Shown piece after piece: positions 32,165-43,383 of a stretch of DNA of 64,000 nt. The position numbers and the translations under genes were made by a program. The stretch lies in NCBI RefSeq assembly GCF_028372415.1, contig NC_092872.1:88200613-88264612 (forward strand), in the 5' to 3' direction. The notes under the pieces are model-generated. The model was not told the origin of the DNA and did no database searches. It worked only from the letters and a program-made list of their open reading frames with translations. The stretch comes from Notamacropus eugenii. Lineage: Eukaryota > Chordata > Mammalia > Diprotodontia > Macropodidae. The stretch's first letter is position 1. The number at the start of each line of letters is the position of its first letter.

Positions 32165-32700
32165 TAATTGTCCTTTTCAGTAGTTGCAACTGCGACAAAT
32201 TTCGTCTGCCAAACATCAACCAGGGTCAATAAAATGAATAAAATATTGACTGTGGATCTTCAAGCTATGTTTTGCTGAGCAGGTTAGGTAAAGTAAACAG
32301 AATAAAGGCAGTGTTAAACAACTTGTTTATAACAAATAGCTCATAAATTGCATGTCAGAAGGGCTTTGGATTCCTCTGAGTTTTTATACTTTGTGTTGCA
32401 ACACAATGTGATTAAGTTTGAATGGGCTCATTATAAACAATTTGGTAAATCAACAATTACTGTTTATATATGAACCAAGGGGGTAAAAATCAGTAGGGCT
32501 TCCATTACACATTGAAAATTCCACATTCCCTTTAAGTGGGGTCCTCTGTGTTTGAGAAAGCTGTAACTGGGAAATTATAATTTGCCTCAGCAGGGCTAAC
32601 CCTGTTTCATGGGAAAACCACTTCAGATACCAGTAAAAAGAAATTAAACCAAGATGTTTGACTCATGCCTGAGATCCCAAACATACTGAATAAATCTTTG
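32165..32700. promoter_or_regulatory. Candidate conserved non-coding element
   Basis: Repeat-free ~530 bases without a coding frame, in AT-rich style with ordered motifs such as 'ttataacaaatagctcataa', 'attataatttgcctcagcag' and 'ggctcattataaacaattt'. This texture is common in developmental enhancers. Conservation cannot be tested here; it is an inference. Confidence 0.3.
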
Positions 32701-32779
32701 ATTATCTGAACATATGAAAGTGACTCTCCAAACACCTATTGCAATCAATGTATCTGTAAATGATGATTGAATATTGACT

Positions 32780-32880
32780 ACACATTTAATCTCTCTGGTT
32801 TCACTTCATCTGTAAAATGGGAATAATATGATGGTAAAGAGTTGGAATATGTATGATAAAATTTGATGATAACACAAGGC
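32780..32880 (+). repeat. MIR 3' fragment
   Basis: 'tcacttcatctgtaaaatgg' plus 'gaataatatgatgg' is the distal sense MIR. Confidence 0.65.
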
Positions 32881-32889
32881 TCAGAGGGC

Positions 32890-33485
32890 TAACTGATGTT
32901 ACTGGATTATAGTGCAAAAAAAAAAAAATACTGATGTGTTCTGGACTCAGGCCAGACTTCTGGTAGTTAGGTTAGATATTATAGCAGAATAACACATATA
33001 TAGGTCATTCAAAAGTTAATTAAAAATAGGTTTACTGAGCCATAGTAGGAGAGGTATATTCAACAAGGATAGCATTGAGGACACCTTGAGTTGATTCAAC
33101 TAAGTGAAGCTTCCTTGCCTGAGTTGTTCATTGTGATCTACCAGCTAAGCCTCAGAGTACCCCTGGAACTCCTTGTGGCTAATTTATACTCAGGTAATGA
33201 TTAAGTAACCTCAGCAGTCTGACCCTTCAGACCAGGAGTTGGCAAACCATGACCTATCCCAACTATGATTCTTTACATTTCTCTATTACATAGACAACCT
33301 TGATCTTACTGGGTGGTATGTCTGACCCCTTCATGTTCAAACCCTTCCCCCGCTTTACTCTCTCCATGGTCACCAGGTCACTCCTTGCTCTGTATAGATC
33401 TTTAAAGATTTATTTTCATCAGCACAAGCCATGGATAGATTTTTTAAAAAATTCTTTCAGAGCATTTAAGGGGAAGATGGGAAGT
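32890..33485. other. Unassigned spacer
   Basis: No gene or clear repeat. An A12 run occurs at 32917. 'gaccaggagttggcaaacc' at 33230 could be the end of an old hAT element. Confidence 0.35.
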
Positions 33486-33489
33486 ATAT

Positions 33490-33735
33490 ATTGTACATAA
33501 GGGTGGCATGACATATGGTAGATAGAGAACTCTCTAATTCAGGAAGATTTGAATACAAGTCTTACTTCTGACACATAGTGTTTATGTAACCCTGGGCAAG
33601 CCACTGGTCACCGCAATGCCAGAATGACTTCTCTAAGACTAAAATTTGCAGACAAATATTTGGATCTGCTTTAGTAGTGAGTTTCCTCATAGAGAATTCC
33701 TTATAGCAATGGAATAACAGGTCTGGTACAAAAAT
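33490..33735 (+). repeat. CORE-SINE with alternative 3' part
   Basis: Head and CORE: 'aattcaggaagatttgaatac', 'tgtaaccctgggcaagcc'. The 3' part ('ctctaagactaaaatttgc', 'gagtttcctcatagagaatt') is shared in complement with 6575-6750 and differs from both MIR and MAR1-type ends. Confidence 0.6.
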
Positions 33736-34044
33736 ATTATGTATATATGCATGTATGTATATAAATATATTGATATGTATATACGTATTTCTTACAGAAA
33801 GATAGACTCATTTGGGTAGCAAAACAATGGACGTACCTTTGTTGACAGCTGAAGGATCAAAAAACACTTAGAAGCTAAATTAGCTTGTCTTTGTTTACTT
33901 CCAGTAACCATTTTCCTGCCATATTACTGCATCTAACCACTTTTATGTAGTAAATAGGTTTATACTATATAATAGGTTTATGCCATATAATACCTGCAAT
34001 CATAACCCTGTGCCGTCCCATGCTTAATCCCCTCCTCTTCCTAG

Positions 34045-34255
34045 AGCTCTTTAGAATCAAGGATTTAGAACTGAAAGGGATTTTGGAGGCCCTGGAGGCT
34101 AGCCTCCTCATGTTGCAGATGAGGAAACTGAGGCCCAGAGAGGTTCAGTGATTTGTCTATACAGCTAGTAAGTATTTGAGATAGAATTTTACTTAGATTT
34201 TCCTGAATCTAAATCAAATGTCCCATCTCCTAGGCTATACTGCTTCTTTTGCAAT
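34045..34255 (-). repeat. MIR3-like SINE
   Basis: 'atttagaactgaaagggatt', 'gatgaggaaactgaggccca', 'ttcagtgatttgtctatac' in minus-strand order. Confidence 0.8.
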
Positions 34256-34259
34256 TCAT

Positions 34260-35840
34260 TGTTGCAGACACACAGTCCTAGATGAGGATCATCTCCATAG
34301 CAAGCAATTTGCAGGTTGCTCCCCAAGGTGAACGTTTTTCTCTTGCATTAGATTTTTTTCCAAAAGGTTTTTAGCACCCTTCTCCCATAGAAGGAAGGGA
34401 TCTTGTGGATAGTATTTGGGGCTTCTTGAGGATTGTCTGTAGTGCTATATAGTGGCTGTACTATCCACTTCTCTTCAAATTGGATTTGCTTCAGCAAGGA
34501 CATTTTTTTCTACTGAAATGCATTTAGACACAGAGAAGCAGGACAGCTTTGTGAGTTATACACTGAAATAATAATATTCTTAAAAGGAAAAGCAAGCTGG
34601 ACATAATAGAGATTTGCACTTTCAGGTCCAATCCTTTTTTCCTGTCCTACTTTGTATATGGAAATGTTCATTTTATTGAGTATTTGTTAAGTTCAGAATA
34701 AAAAAAATAAAATTTGAAGGAAAAAAAGAAATGCATCTAGATCAAGAGGTTAGTAAATTAGGCATCACTGAAGTAGTCATTATTATCCTTCTCATCTACT
34801 TATTATCATTTTTTTTGCCCTGACTGGTGCTCCACAGGGTACTTTAATGTTTCAAAGTCATGAGAAAAATGATACAGACTTGGAAAAAGAGTGTTGATGG
34901 AGTTCTTTTGGATTCTTTGTGAGATTATAAGACTCAGAAGAGGCATAAGGAGTAAAAGCAACTGTCAAAAGACTCTTGTCAGTTCAGTTTTGTTAATTTT
35001 CTCCCAGAAGTTCTGTTTCTTCTTTATGAATCCTGTCTTCATCAGCACCATCAACATTACCATTACACCATGAGCTTCTTTTCCATCATCACACCATCAT
35101 CATCTAACACTATTAAGTAACCATTATATGCCATGTGCTCTGCTCTTTTTTTTGCCAAGGGGTATGGGGATTAGGTATGGGATAGTCCTACACTCACTTT
35201 CAAAGCCCAACTCAGGCCTCTTATCTTCTATGCATCCTACTTAGTATTATTATTTCCCTTCCTCTGATATTCCATGGACTTTATGGGCCCAACCACACAT
35301 TTGGACATTTAATTAAATGCTCTCTTATATTTTTCTCCAATTGTTTGTTGCTTAATTCTTAACTCCTAACTAGACTGTCAGTGTTGGCACTTTCTATTTT
35401 CTATTGTCTTTCAAAAACTAGACCAGTGGCAAAAACTCTTTGAAGATACAATAAGGAACTGGAGTAGTACAACCCAAACTTCAATGTGACATGTTAATTT
35501 CTCTGCCATAACCCATGCCCAGAATCCTTGGCAAGATTTAGGGATATCAGGATACTTTTCTTTGAAAATATTTTTAGTCCATGGGAAACTCATCAGAGAG
35601 TACCTTTTAGGAGAGTTAACAAGCTAGTTATCTCCCAGTTCAACAGGGCCAATAGGTTCCCTCCCATATGCCATTCTATATGTCATTAATCCCCAAACCT
35701 TAAGCCCAAAGTAGAATTATCAAAATCAAAACTTTAAAAAAATATCATTTTCTCCCTCTCTCAAAGAAATCACAACATCAGTAAGAAATAACTGGCTAAT
35801 TAACTATAGTTAATTCCATCAAATACAAACAATTTGACCA
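34260..35840. other. Mostly non-repetitive, with a possible L2 piece
   Basis: No gene recognised. About 35185-35420 resembles sense L2 ('ctttcaaagcccaactcagg'). The rest, including an A-rich patch at 34700-34730, is unassigned. Confidence 0.4.
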
Positions 35841-35844
35841 CAAT

Positions 35845-36095
35845 CTTTCCCAAGGAAGGAATGCGGCTTGAGGAAAAATTTGGGTTTAAGTACCAGTCGT
35901 CACTTAATTGCTGTATAACCTTGGACAAATCACTTAAATAATCTTAGTCTCACTTTCCTCATCTGTAAAATAACAGGGTTGGAATAGATGACCTCTAGGA
36001 TTGCTGTGAGGGTCAGCTGAGATAATAGATAAAATGCTCTTCAGACTGGAAGGTGCTATAAAAACGTTATCATCATGATCACCATCATTATCTAA
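35845..36095 (+). repeat. MIR SINE
   Basis: 'gtataaccttggacaaatca', 'ctttcctcatctgtaaaat', 'ggttggaatagatgacctct' and 'aaggtgctataaaaacgtta', sense order, nearly complete. Confidence 0.8.
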
Positions 36096-36184
36096 ATCAA
36101 AGGTCTCTTTCATCTCAGTGATCATAGGTGAGTAGGATCAAATCCTGTCTGATACTCAACAGAAAGTCACTTCTTAGCTTTTTG

Positions 36185-36335
36185 TCCAAGATCACCCAAG
36201 ATCTAGAGGGATTAAATAATTTACCCCAAGTGTGAAACTAGTAAGTGTCTGAGGTGGGATGTGAAATCAGGTTTTCCCAACTCCAAGTTCTATGTTCTAT
36301 TTACTCTAATGGCTACCTCAAGTAGGGATTGATTC
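36185..36335 (-). repeat. MIR/THER fragment
   Basis: 'ggattaaataatttacccca', 'gaaactagtaagtgtctgag', 'tttactctaatggctacc' in minus order. Confidence 0.7.
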
Positions 36336-36349
36336 TGAATGACTGAACT

Positions 36350-36475
36350 GAAATCAAAGACTCTTAAACCTGGAAAAGAACTCAAAGATCATCTAGCTTA
36401 AATCATTAATTCTACAGATGAAGAGACTGAAACCCAAAGATGGGAAATGATTGAGCCATGTTTACACAGGCTGAC
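36350..36475 (-). repeat. MIR3-like fragment
   Basis: 'aacctggaaaagaactcaaa', 'gatcatctagcttaaatc', 'cagatgaagagactgaaacc' in minus order. Confidence 0.7.
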
Positions 36476-36784
36476 TGCTCCTGCTTTTTTGCATGAGGAA
36501 TATGCTTTTCTTAACCCATGTGATGTGATTAAATACATCTATTTTTATTACTTAGGGGGAGTAACTTGTCCTTATAAAGATGCAGTTGTCGGTACTTTAA
36601 AGAACCTTCAACTCATTATGAGTCTTAATCAGAAAGCAGAGCAAACTCAACTAAAAAAAATATTGAACCCATAGTCTTGGCACTATTCAAATGAAGCAAA
36701 CCACTGTTCTTTAGACTGGCATATAGCTTTATAAAGTATAAAGAAGGTAGTGGTAAGGTTAAACATCAATTCAATTTTAAATGA

Positions 36785-37080
36785 AATTCAACAAATACTT
36801 GCTAAGCTTTTACTATACATAAGATACTGTTCTAGACAATAGAGATACAAAGAAAAAAATGAAATAATCCCTGACCTCAAGGAGCAGCCATTCTTCTGGG
36901 GAAGGATACAATATGTATATAGTTAAGTAAGATATAATATAATTTGAGGCCAGAGAAAACATTAGCAAATGTTAGGATCAGCTAAATTTTTATGGGGCAG
37001 GTGGAGCCTGAGCCTTGTAAGAAGATAAAAATTATGATCAGTAGAGGTAAGGAAAGAATACATTTCAGTCATAGGGTGGA
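36785..37080 (-). repeat. L2 3' end
   Basis: 'caacaaatacttgctaagct', 'cctgacctcaaggagcagcc' and 'cagtagaggtaaggaaagaa' in minus-strand L2 order. Confidence 0.75.
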
Positions 37081-37089
37081 AGGGAACCT

Positions 37090-37525
37090 TGTGCAAATGT
37101 ATGGAGGTGGTAGATAAACGACTGAATTTAGGAAAAGAACTTACCTCAGATTCTATTGTTAGTGTTCCATATAAGTTTTCTGTGATTATGGGGCTGGGCA
37201 TTTTCTCAATAAATGGGACTAAAATTCATAAACCATGTTTGGCTTTGGTGTTTTTCTGTGCCTCCTATTTCTATGCAATATTTCCCACTATCCCCATTGC
37301 TAACACTCCCACTGATCCTTTCTAGGCAGTATCTTATGTTCCTTATGTCCTCATGTAACCCACCAAAATTAACATCCTCTGTTCCATCGCTTCATGGTAT
37401 TGCGCTCCCAAGATGGTAACAGGTTGATTAAATAAATTAACCCTTATTGATATGTTAACCAGCTAATATGTTACCCCTCCCAAATAACAGAAGGTGGAAG
37501 TTGCTTTAGTGAAAAGACCATTGAG
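37090..37525. other. Non-repetitive spacer
   Basis: Short overlapping frames at 37089-37419 show no domain. No repeat recognised. Confidence 0.35.
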
Positions 37526-37529
37526 GCTG

Positions 37530-37815
37530 GGAGGATTGAGCTCTAGTCCAAACTCTGCTCCTTTAAATGCTAAGCTTGGATTTGAATTCCAACTCTGCAC
37601 TTATTTATGACTTAGACAAATTTCTTAACCTCTTTGGGTCTAAGTTTCCTCATGTGTAAACTGAAGGGGGTTAGACTAGGTGTCCCTTAAGGTGCCTTCT
37701 AGCTCTAGAACTATGATTTTTCCCTTGACTTCAGTTTCCTCATCTGCCAGATTGAGGAAGGGGAGGGAGAGGAATTGGACTAGTTGATTTCTAAGGTTTT
37801 TTTCTGTCATATCAC
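37530..37815 (+). repeat. MIR SINE plus second MIR 3' fragment
   Basis: A full sense MIR ends at about 37720 ('taagtttcctcatgtgtaaac', 'gctctagaactatgattt'). It is followed immediately by a second MIR 3' part ('gacttcagtttcctcatctg'). Confidence 0.75.
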
Positions 37816-38099
37816 CCAAACATAAGAAAACCTCTCTGAAATAATACTAATAGTGGCGTCTACGGCACTATGAAAGAAATATTGGGGGGCATATTTTAAG
37901 CCTTACATTTAAGTGATTACCTCCCATCACTACCCAGAAGGGCAATAATGGGTAAGGTCCCTTCTAGGTGATTGTCTTTCACAGTTATGACCGAAGAGGA
38001 CTTAGAAATGATAAGCAAATGCGTACTAGTTCTAGAATGGATTTGAATTAGGCTCAACAAAAACTCATTCCCAGTAGATATGAGGTTAACTATGAGAAG

Positions 38100-38310
38100 G
38101 CCATTTCTCTTTCTCCATTCACTTCTGTTTTCTCCTCCAAATACCAGTGTAATTCGTGACGCTAATTGGGTTTCCTGGATTTTAAGCCCCAGGGTTTTCT
38201 TCCTTTTGTTTTTTAATTCCTAAGGAACGAGAACTTAATTAACATGATGATATTCCATTATTGTTAGCAACTTGGAAACAAATGCCCCAATTACTGACTG
38301 ATCAGATCCA
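38100..38310. promoter_or_regulatory. Candidate conserved non-coding element
   Basis: Repeat-free, with homeodomain-type cores in a short space ('acgctaattgggtttcctgg', 'gaacttaattaacatgatga', 'gccccaattactgactga'). Role is inferred only from motif density and absence of repeats. Confidence 0.3.
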
Positions 38311-38409
38311 TCCAGAAGTACTAGAGACCTATCTACCATATTGATATTTGAGTGTAATGATTAAGTGCTCATCCGCTTAATAACTTTCCCCAATATTCCC
38401 AATACTCTC

Positions 38410-38540
38410 TAAAAGTGGTGGGCTGAATAAACTGCTAGACTTGTAGTCAAGAAGACCTGACTCCTACTTAACACTATCTAGTTGTTTGATTGTTCAAGTT
38501 ACTTACCCTCTCAGAGTCTGAGCTTTATCATCTGTAAATA
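38410..38540 (+). repeat. MIR SINE fragment
   Basis: 'agacttgtagtcaagaagac', 'tgttcaagttacttaccctc', 'gagctttatcatctgtaaat' in sense order. Confidence 0.7.
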
Positions 38541-38735
38541 TCAATCAACAAATATTTATTAAGCAACTATGATGTGCCAGCAACTGTGTTAAGTGACAAG
38601 AAAGAGAAAAATGAGTCTTCAAAGAGCTTTCATTCTAATGGGAGAGGCAATATATGCATATGTGAAATGTATACAAAATAAACGTGTGTAGTAAGTTTTA
38701 TCAGAGAACAGGGATCTGAGATGACCTGTGTTGCA
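38541..38735 (-). repeat. L2 3' end
   Basis: 'aatatttattaagcaactat', 'gtcttcaaagagctttcatt', 'ctaatgggagaggcaatata' in minus order. Confidence 0.75.
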
Positions 38736-38869
38736 ATGACATATTTAGATAGATGGGATCTGGATGCCCTACTCCTCAACTTCTGGGATACTATAATTTT
38801 CTCTTTTGTAGAGAGTAAAAAGATGCCCATGACTGGGCATGACTACTTTGCTCTCCTATTTTGAAGAGG

Positions 38870-39060
38870 ATTATTGAGCTATAATTATACATTAATTGTC
38901 TATTACACATTAGATAATTGCAATTCTCTTTTGGGGTTCAGGATGAGTCCTGTTTTCCCTGGTCTCTCTGGATGGAAAATAGTCCTGCTCTAGATTGGGA
39001 GGATAACAGTTTAACCACAGTCAGCTTAGCTCCCCTCCTGCTAAATGCTCATTATACAAA
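38870..39060. promoter_or_regulatory. Candidate conserved non-coding element
   Basis: Contains 'ctataattatacattaattg' and 'attagataattgcaattctc', at least four TAAT/ATTA cores within 60 bases. No repeat match. Inferred enhancer-like texture. Confidence 0.3.
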
Positions 39061-39500
39061 AGACCATCACAGATAGTGAGCAAGTATATTAATCAAAGCA
39101 AACAGCAACAGTAATTGGGGAAGTTATACAGATCAGATTAGATTTATGATAGAATACACTAGACAAAAAATGGTCTTGCAGTCTAGAGCAAAATAAAACC
39201 TCAGTTCAGCCAAGGAGAAAATCCACTTTTTGCAGTCTCTGAGGGTTTAGGTGGTGGACATTAAGGGACATGCGTTGGTGCTCATTTTTCCCATAAACAC
39301 TCTTGAAAGTCCACACCTACTTTCTTGCCCCTGTCCTCTCTCTCAAATTCTGTTTCTCTCTCTCTGAAGTCTCTCACCCAATCAGCATTCACAACTGTGC
39401 CTACATAACAGGTAGTATCACAAACTGTTATTCAGGAGACTGCCAAAGCTGCCTGAGGTAAGGGTCAGACTACATGTATCATGTAATTTGGGAAAGGGAA
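39061..39500. other. Unassigned segment
   Basis: No gene recognised. A pyrimidine patch lies at 39335-39375. It could contain decayed LTR sequence but shows no termini. Confidence 0.3.
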
Positions 39501-39509
39501 AGGATTGTA

Positions 39510-39990
39510 GGAGTCAGGAAAGGTAGAAGGTGACATGAGCTGAATTTTTTAAAAGGTGCAAGGGTTGGTTAGAATTAGTGAGGAATTAATAGGTCAAGTA
39601 AAAGTGTTATTCCCCATAAAAGGAAACCAAAGCTTCCCAGATAGAGAGGTGAGGAAACACGATATTCTAGGTATGGAGATTAGTTAGCCAGTGCAAATGC
39701 ATAGAATTAGAAATGAATTGTCTAAGGAACAGCTAGCAAACCAGTATGAATAGACCACAGATTGTGCAGAAGGGAGTAATTAAGACTGCAAGAGCAGGAA
39801 AGAATCAAGTTTTGAAGTACTTTAAGTGCTAGACATAAATTATATTTGATTTCAAAGATAATCGAGAACTAATGTCTTTTATTGAATAGGAAGGTGATAA
39901 AATCAGACTCAGGAAATCACTTTGGTGATACTTTGAAGGATATGGTGTGGTAAGGAGACCGACGAGTCAGGGAGACCAAACAGGAGGAAA
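39510..39990 (-). repeat. L2, 3' UTR and ORF2 side
   Basis: 'gaaggtgacatgagctgaat', 'caagttttgaagtactttaa', 'aggaaggtgataaaatcaga', 'caggaaatcactttggtgat' follow minus-strand L2 order. Confidence 0.7.
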
Positions 39991-39999
39991 ACAAGAGGT

Positions 40000-40560
40000 T
40001 AATAATTAAGGAATAGCAACAGCACCTTTCTCAGAAGACTGATGTTTGCGACCAAATAGAAATCCATTTGTAAACTTCTAAGTACTACGTAAATGTCAAT
40101 GATGATGATAATGTTGATGTTTTTCATGTTATATATTTGGGTAATGGAATGAGCTCTGGACTGGACAGCAGGGAATCTGGCTAATATTATATGATTTCTT
40201 TGCATTTAAATATTAGCTAACTTGTGTTATAGTTATTTATGTACTTGCTTCATTACTATCCAAGAATTGTAAAAGAAAATTGGAATAATGTTTATGGTCA
40301 GAGAGATGTATGAGTAGAATACAAAGCAGGTCAATCCTATGCCAAGGGTGAGGAATAAATAGTGGGCAGCTTTGCTTTCCGCTGATATCCAGCCAATGTC
40401 GAGGAAATGGACAGTTCCTAGTACATTGGACAAACCCTTGTGGAAGATTTAAGACATTACCCGTAGTTAAAGGGCATGGATGATCTGCAATATAGTGGAG
40501 TAAATGAGAGTAAAGATTCATTGAGATAGCAAAAGCAAAGTCTTTTCTCTTCAATTAGGT
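40000..40560. other. Unassigned spacer
   Basis: A minus frame at 40237-40554 remains open for 105 codons but has no recognisable domain. Some of 40140-40200 resembles a MIR head. Confidence 0.3.
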
Positions 40561-40564
40561 TGAA

Positions 40565-40640
40565 CTCTCTCTGCTATCCTCAGCACAGAATACTTTGTAC
40601 ATAGTAGGGCATAAAATGTATTGATTGAGTTTAATTGGTT
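40565..40640 (+). repeat. L2 3' end fragment
   Basis: 'gctatcctcagcacagaata', 'acatagtagggcataaaatg' in sense order. Confidence 0.6.
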
Positions 40641-40774
40641 TTCCTATATACATTTCTTTCTTGTGAAAGACCTGCATGAAACAATGAAATCCAGTCCAGA
40701 ATCCATCTTTTCACACACCAAATTTCTAAGCCCAACCGCCAAGAAATGTCCCTTAAAAAGTAGAAAGATGAACC

Positions 40775-41100
40775 TGACTTCTGTGAACTTGAGCATATCA
40801 CTTCCTTTTCTGGACTTCAGTTTCTTTAGATTTCTCATGAACAAGTCAGACAAGATGATCTCCAAAATCCCTTTCATCTTTGCATTTTAGCATGCTTTGG
40901 AAAAACAACAACAACCCTGTAAGGGGAAATTTGTCTACTAATTGGTATCTGTCCTACAAATTCTAATCTTACAGAGTTGTCTAAAGTGCTGAGAGATTAA
41001 GTGAATCATTTAAGACTATCCAATGTGTGTGCCAGAGGTGGGGTTTGTACACAAGTCTCTCTGACATAGTTGATTTTCTAGCTATTATCCTTTGACTTCC
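40775..41100. repeat. MIR pair, plus then minus
   Basis: A sense MIR 3' part (40775-40895, 'ggacttcagtttctttag', 'atgatctccaaaatcccttt') is followed by a decayed minus CORE-SINE (40950-41100, 'gagattaagtgaatcattta', 'gtgccagaggtggggtttg'). Confidence 0.6.
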
Positions 41101-41259
41101 TCCTTAGGATGTGAGCCCAAAGACGTGAATATATAATGGAGTTTCAGGCACTGTAGGGAAGCTTGTGAGGAAGACATTGCTGGGCAGGGGAGGACTTTAG
41201 TTCATAATTCCTATTATGTTTGGAGATAGGTGGTCATATTTTGGCTGACCCTCAATGCA

Positions 41260-41562
41260 TCAGAAGTAAAATTCGAGGATCTTCTGAAATCTTGATTTGC
41301 CGATTACGTCACACCAATTAAGAGAAATTTGCCCCAAAGATGAGGATTTAAGGAAGTTATGAATCAATGCTGCTCCAGGTTGGAACATCACATGCGGGAG
41401 GAGGTCTCCTTTTTCTGGATCATCCTGGTGGTTTACACAAGCCCCCGCAAAGACAAGGATCCAGGAAACAGCTAAAATGGGTTTATCTGAACAGCTTTCC
41501 ATGGCTTTTTTTGAACAGAAACAAGTTTCCATTACGAAAGTGACACAAAAAGAGAGCCCCAT
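41260..41562 (-). other. Open stretch of 100 codons, exon or conserved element
   Basis: An ATG-initiated minus-strand frame of 100 residues, starting 'MGLSFCVTFVMETCFCSKKA', in repeat-free DNA. It has more CpG sites than its surroundings and a CRE-like 'acgtca' at 41307. I recognise no domain. The N-terminal part is mildly hydrophobic and cysteine-rich. No homologous context or neighbouring exon was found, so a conserved non-coding element is at least as likely as a gene. Confidence 0.2.
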
Positions 41563-41662
41563 CTAAAAACAGCCACCACCCAGCTTCAATGGGAATAGGA
41601 AGGGAATTTTTTTTTTTTTTTTAGTTAAGATGTTGAAATTGTACTGTGGCTTGTCCACCTTA

Positions 41663-41676
41663 CCACTAGGTGTCAG
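41663..41676 (+). promoter_or_regulatory. CTCF-like motif outside a SINE
   Basis: CCACTAGGTGTCAG resembles the CTCF core (CCASYAGRKGGCRS) except for T in place of the second G of GGC. The site lies in non-repetitive DNA 50 bases right of a T16 run. Confidence 0.3.
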
Positions 41677-41679
41677 TAT

Positions 41680-42335
41680 AGCAACACCCATTGGGTTCAA
41701 CTCCTTTATTACACAAACAAGAATGTGCTACTTAAAATTTAAAAGAAAGAAAGAAATCACATGCTATAAAATTTGTTACCAAATTATTTCCATTTTATTT
41801 GCAGCATTTATTTGCATTCCAGTACAGATATGTAAGCATCTATTTTAAATTTGTTCCAGGCCATAATAGTCAAGACCCTATAATCACATTTAAAGTAGAG
41901 TTGTAATAAAAAAGAAATCTTTGTGGTGATGCTATATTTCACAGTTCTCCAGCAGTTGTGCTAGCTTACGCCTTAGCCTCTGCAGTTATACTGGTGATGC
42001 ATAAATCAGTCCCTTTTCTCTTGCACCCAACCACCGTCTTTGCTGCTGGCTTAGCATGACTACCCATTCCTTTCATTGGGGGATCACAAATGAAGATGTT
42101 GACAGAACTTTGCATTGCACAGCAGCAGCAGCTCCATCTGCATCACTTCTCTATTCTGTATGTTGATGATCTTTGGTTATCATTTGGAAAAGTAGCCCAG
42201 AAACAATTTCTCTCGTGTGATTCAAACCTTGCTATTTTCTCCGATGGTTATTACAGAGGTATGGCAGTCATGACATGCTGCAGTGGAATAAGCTGTTTGA
42301 TAGGCTATAGTACACTAACAGCCTCCATTTTCTCT
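41680..42335. other. Non-repetitive spacer
   Basis: No gene or repeat recognised. It includes a CAG-rich patch at 42120-42134 and leads into an (AC)n tract. Confidence 0.35.
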
Positions 42336-42337
42336 TG

Positions 42338-42339
<2 letters not shown>

Positions 42340-42388
<49 letters not shown>
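42340..42388 (+). repeat. (CA)n microsatellite
   Basis: About 24 uninterrupted CA units. Confidence 0.98.
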
Positions 42389-42389
<1 letters not shown>

Positions 42390-42854
42390 TCCTTTCTTCA
42401 ATCTCTCTGGCCTTAGCGTCATTTGGCTCCTGTCTGACTGGGCCAGGATCTGGATAACAAAGGTTCCAACTATTGACTCTTGTGCAGATAGATGGAACCC
42501 ACACAGATATGTCAGACAAGCTCCTTACTGACCAACAGACCAAAAAAAATGGGAGGGAGGAATAGGTTAATGCATCTGAGCCTCATAGTGTTCCCCAGGG
42601 CTTTAATTGCCTATTTCCTTCCCACATGCTATACTACAAACCTCAGAAAAGACAGATTGACTTGACAAGAATAGTTTTGACAAGAGAATTCAGTGTTTTC
42701 TCCCTCTAGCCCAGCCCCTTCCAAACTTCCCACTTTTACTGAGGGTACCATCAGTTCAGTCTTACAGGTCTGCAACCTAGGAGTCATCCTTGATTTTTTC
42801 CTCTCCTTCACTACTCACATCCAATCCATTTCCAAATCTTATACATCCTACTTC

Positions 42855-42913
42855 ATCTCTCTCTCTCTCCCTCACTCCCTCCCTCCCTCCCTCCTTCCCT
42901 CCCTCTCTCTCTG

Positions 42914-42988
<75 letters not shown>
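42855..42988 (+). repeat. (TC)n with TCCC interruptions
   Basis: A block of TCCC and TTCC units is followed by about 37 pure TC units, inside L2 ORF2. Reading frames encoding Leu-Ser repeats are artefacts. Confidence 0.97.
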
Positions 42989-42989
<1 letters not shown>

Positions 42990-43129
42990 ACCTACTCTTT
43001 CCTACCAGTCCCCTTCTCTTCACTCATATATCACCTTTGGACTAGATTATTACAGTAGCTTCCTAAAAGGTCTCCATGAATCCATTCTTTCCTTTCTTCC
43101 ATTGACCCTTCACACAGCCAGATGCAAAT

Positions 43130-43383
43130 ACTGTTGCTGAGTTGTTTTTAGTCATGTCAGACACTCTGTAACCTCATTTGGGCTTTTCTTGGCAAAGATA
43201 GTGGAGTAGTTTGTCACTTTCTTCTTTGGCTCATTTCACTGATAAAGACCTGAAGCAAAATAGAGTAAAACAGAGTTAAGTGACGTGCTCACAGTCTCAT
43301 AGCTAGTAGGTGTCTGGGCCAGATTTGAAGATGCATTTCCGATTCCTAGCCCAGTGCTTTATCCATTGTACCATGTAGCTGCC
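43130..43383 (-). mobile_element. MAR1-type SINE inserted in L2
   Basis: Complete minus-strand order from 'ctgagttgtttttagtcatg' and 'acctcatttgggcttttctt' to the head 'ctttatccattgtaccatg'. Flanks CCAGATGCAAAT (43118-43129) and CCAGTTGCCAAAT (43384-43396) are a likely target-site duplication. L2 resumes in register afterwards. Confidence 0.85.

Noticed and set aside
40237..40554. Minus-strand frame of 105 codons as a gene
   Set aside because: No domain, ordinary composition for the region, and no supporting exon signals.
42693..43140. Two overlapping Ser-Leu-rich frames as a candidate gene
   Set aside because: The start is L2 ORF2 and the rest is a (TC)n microsatellite.
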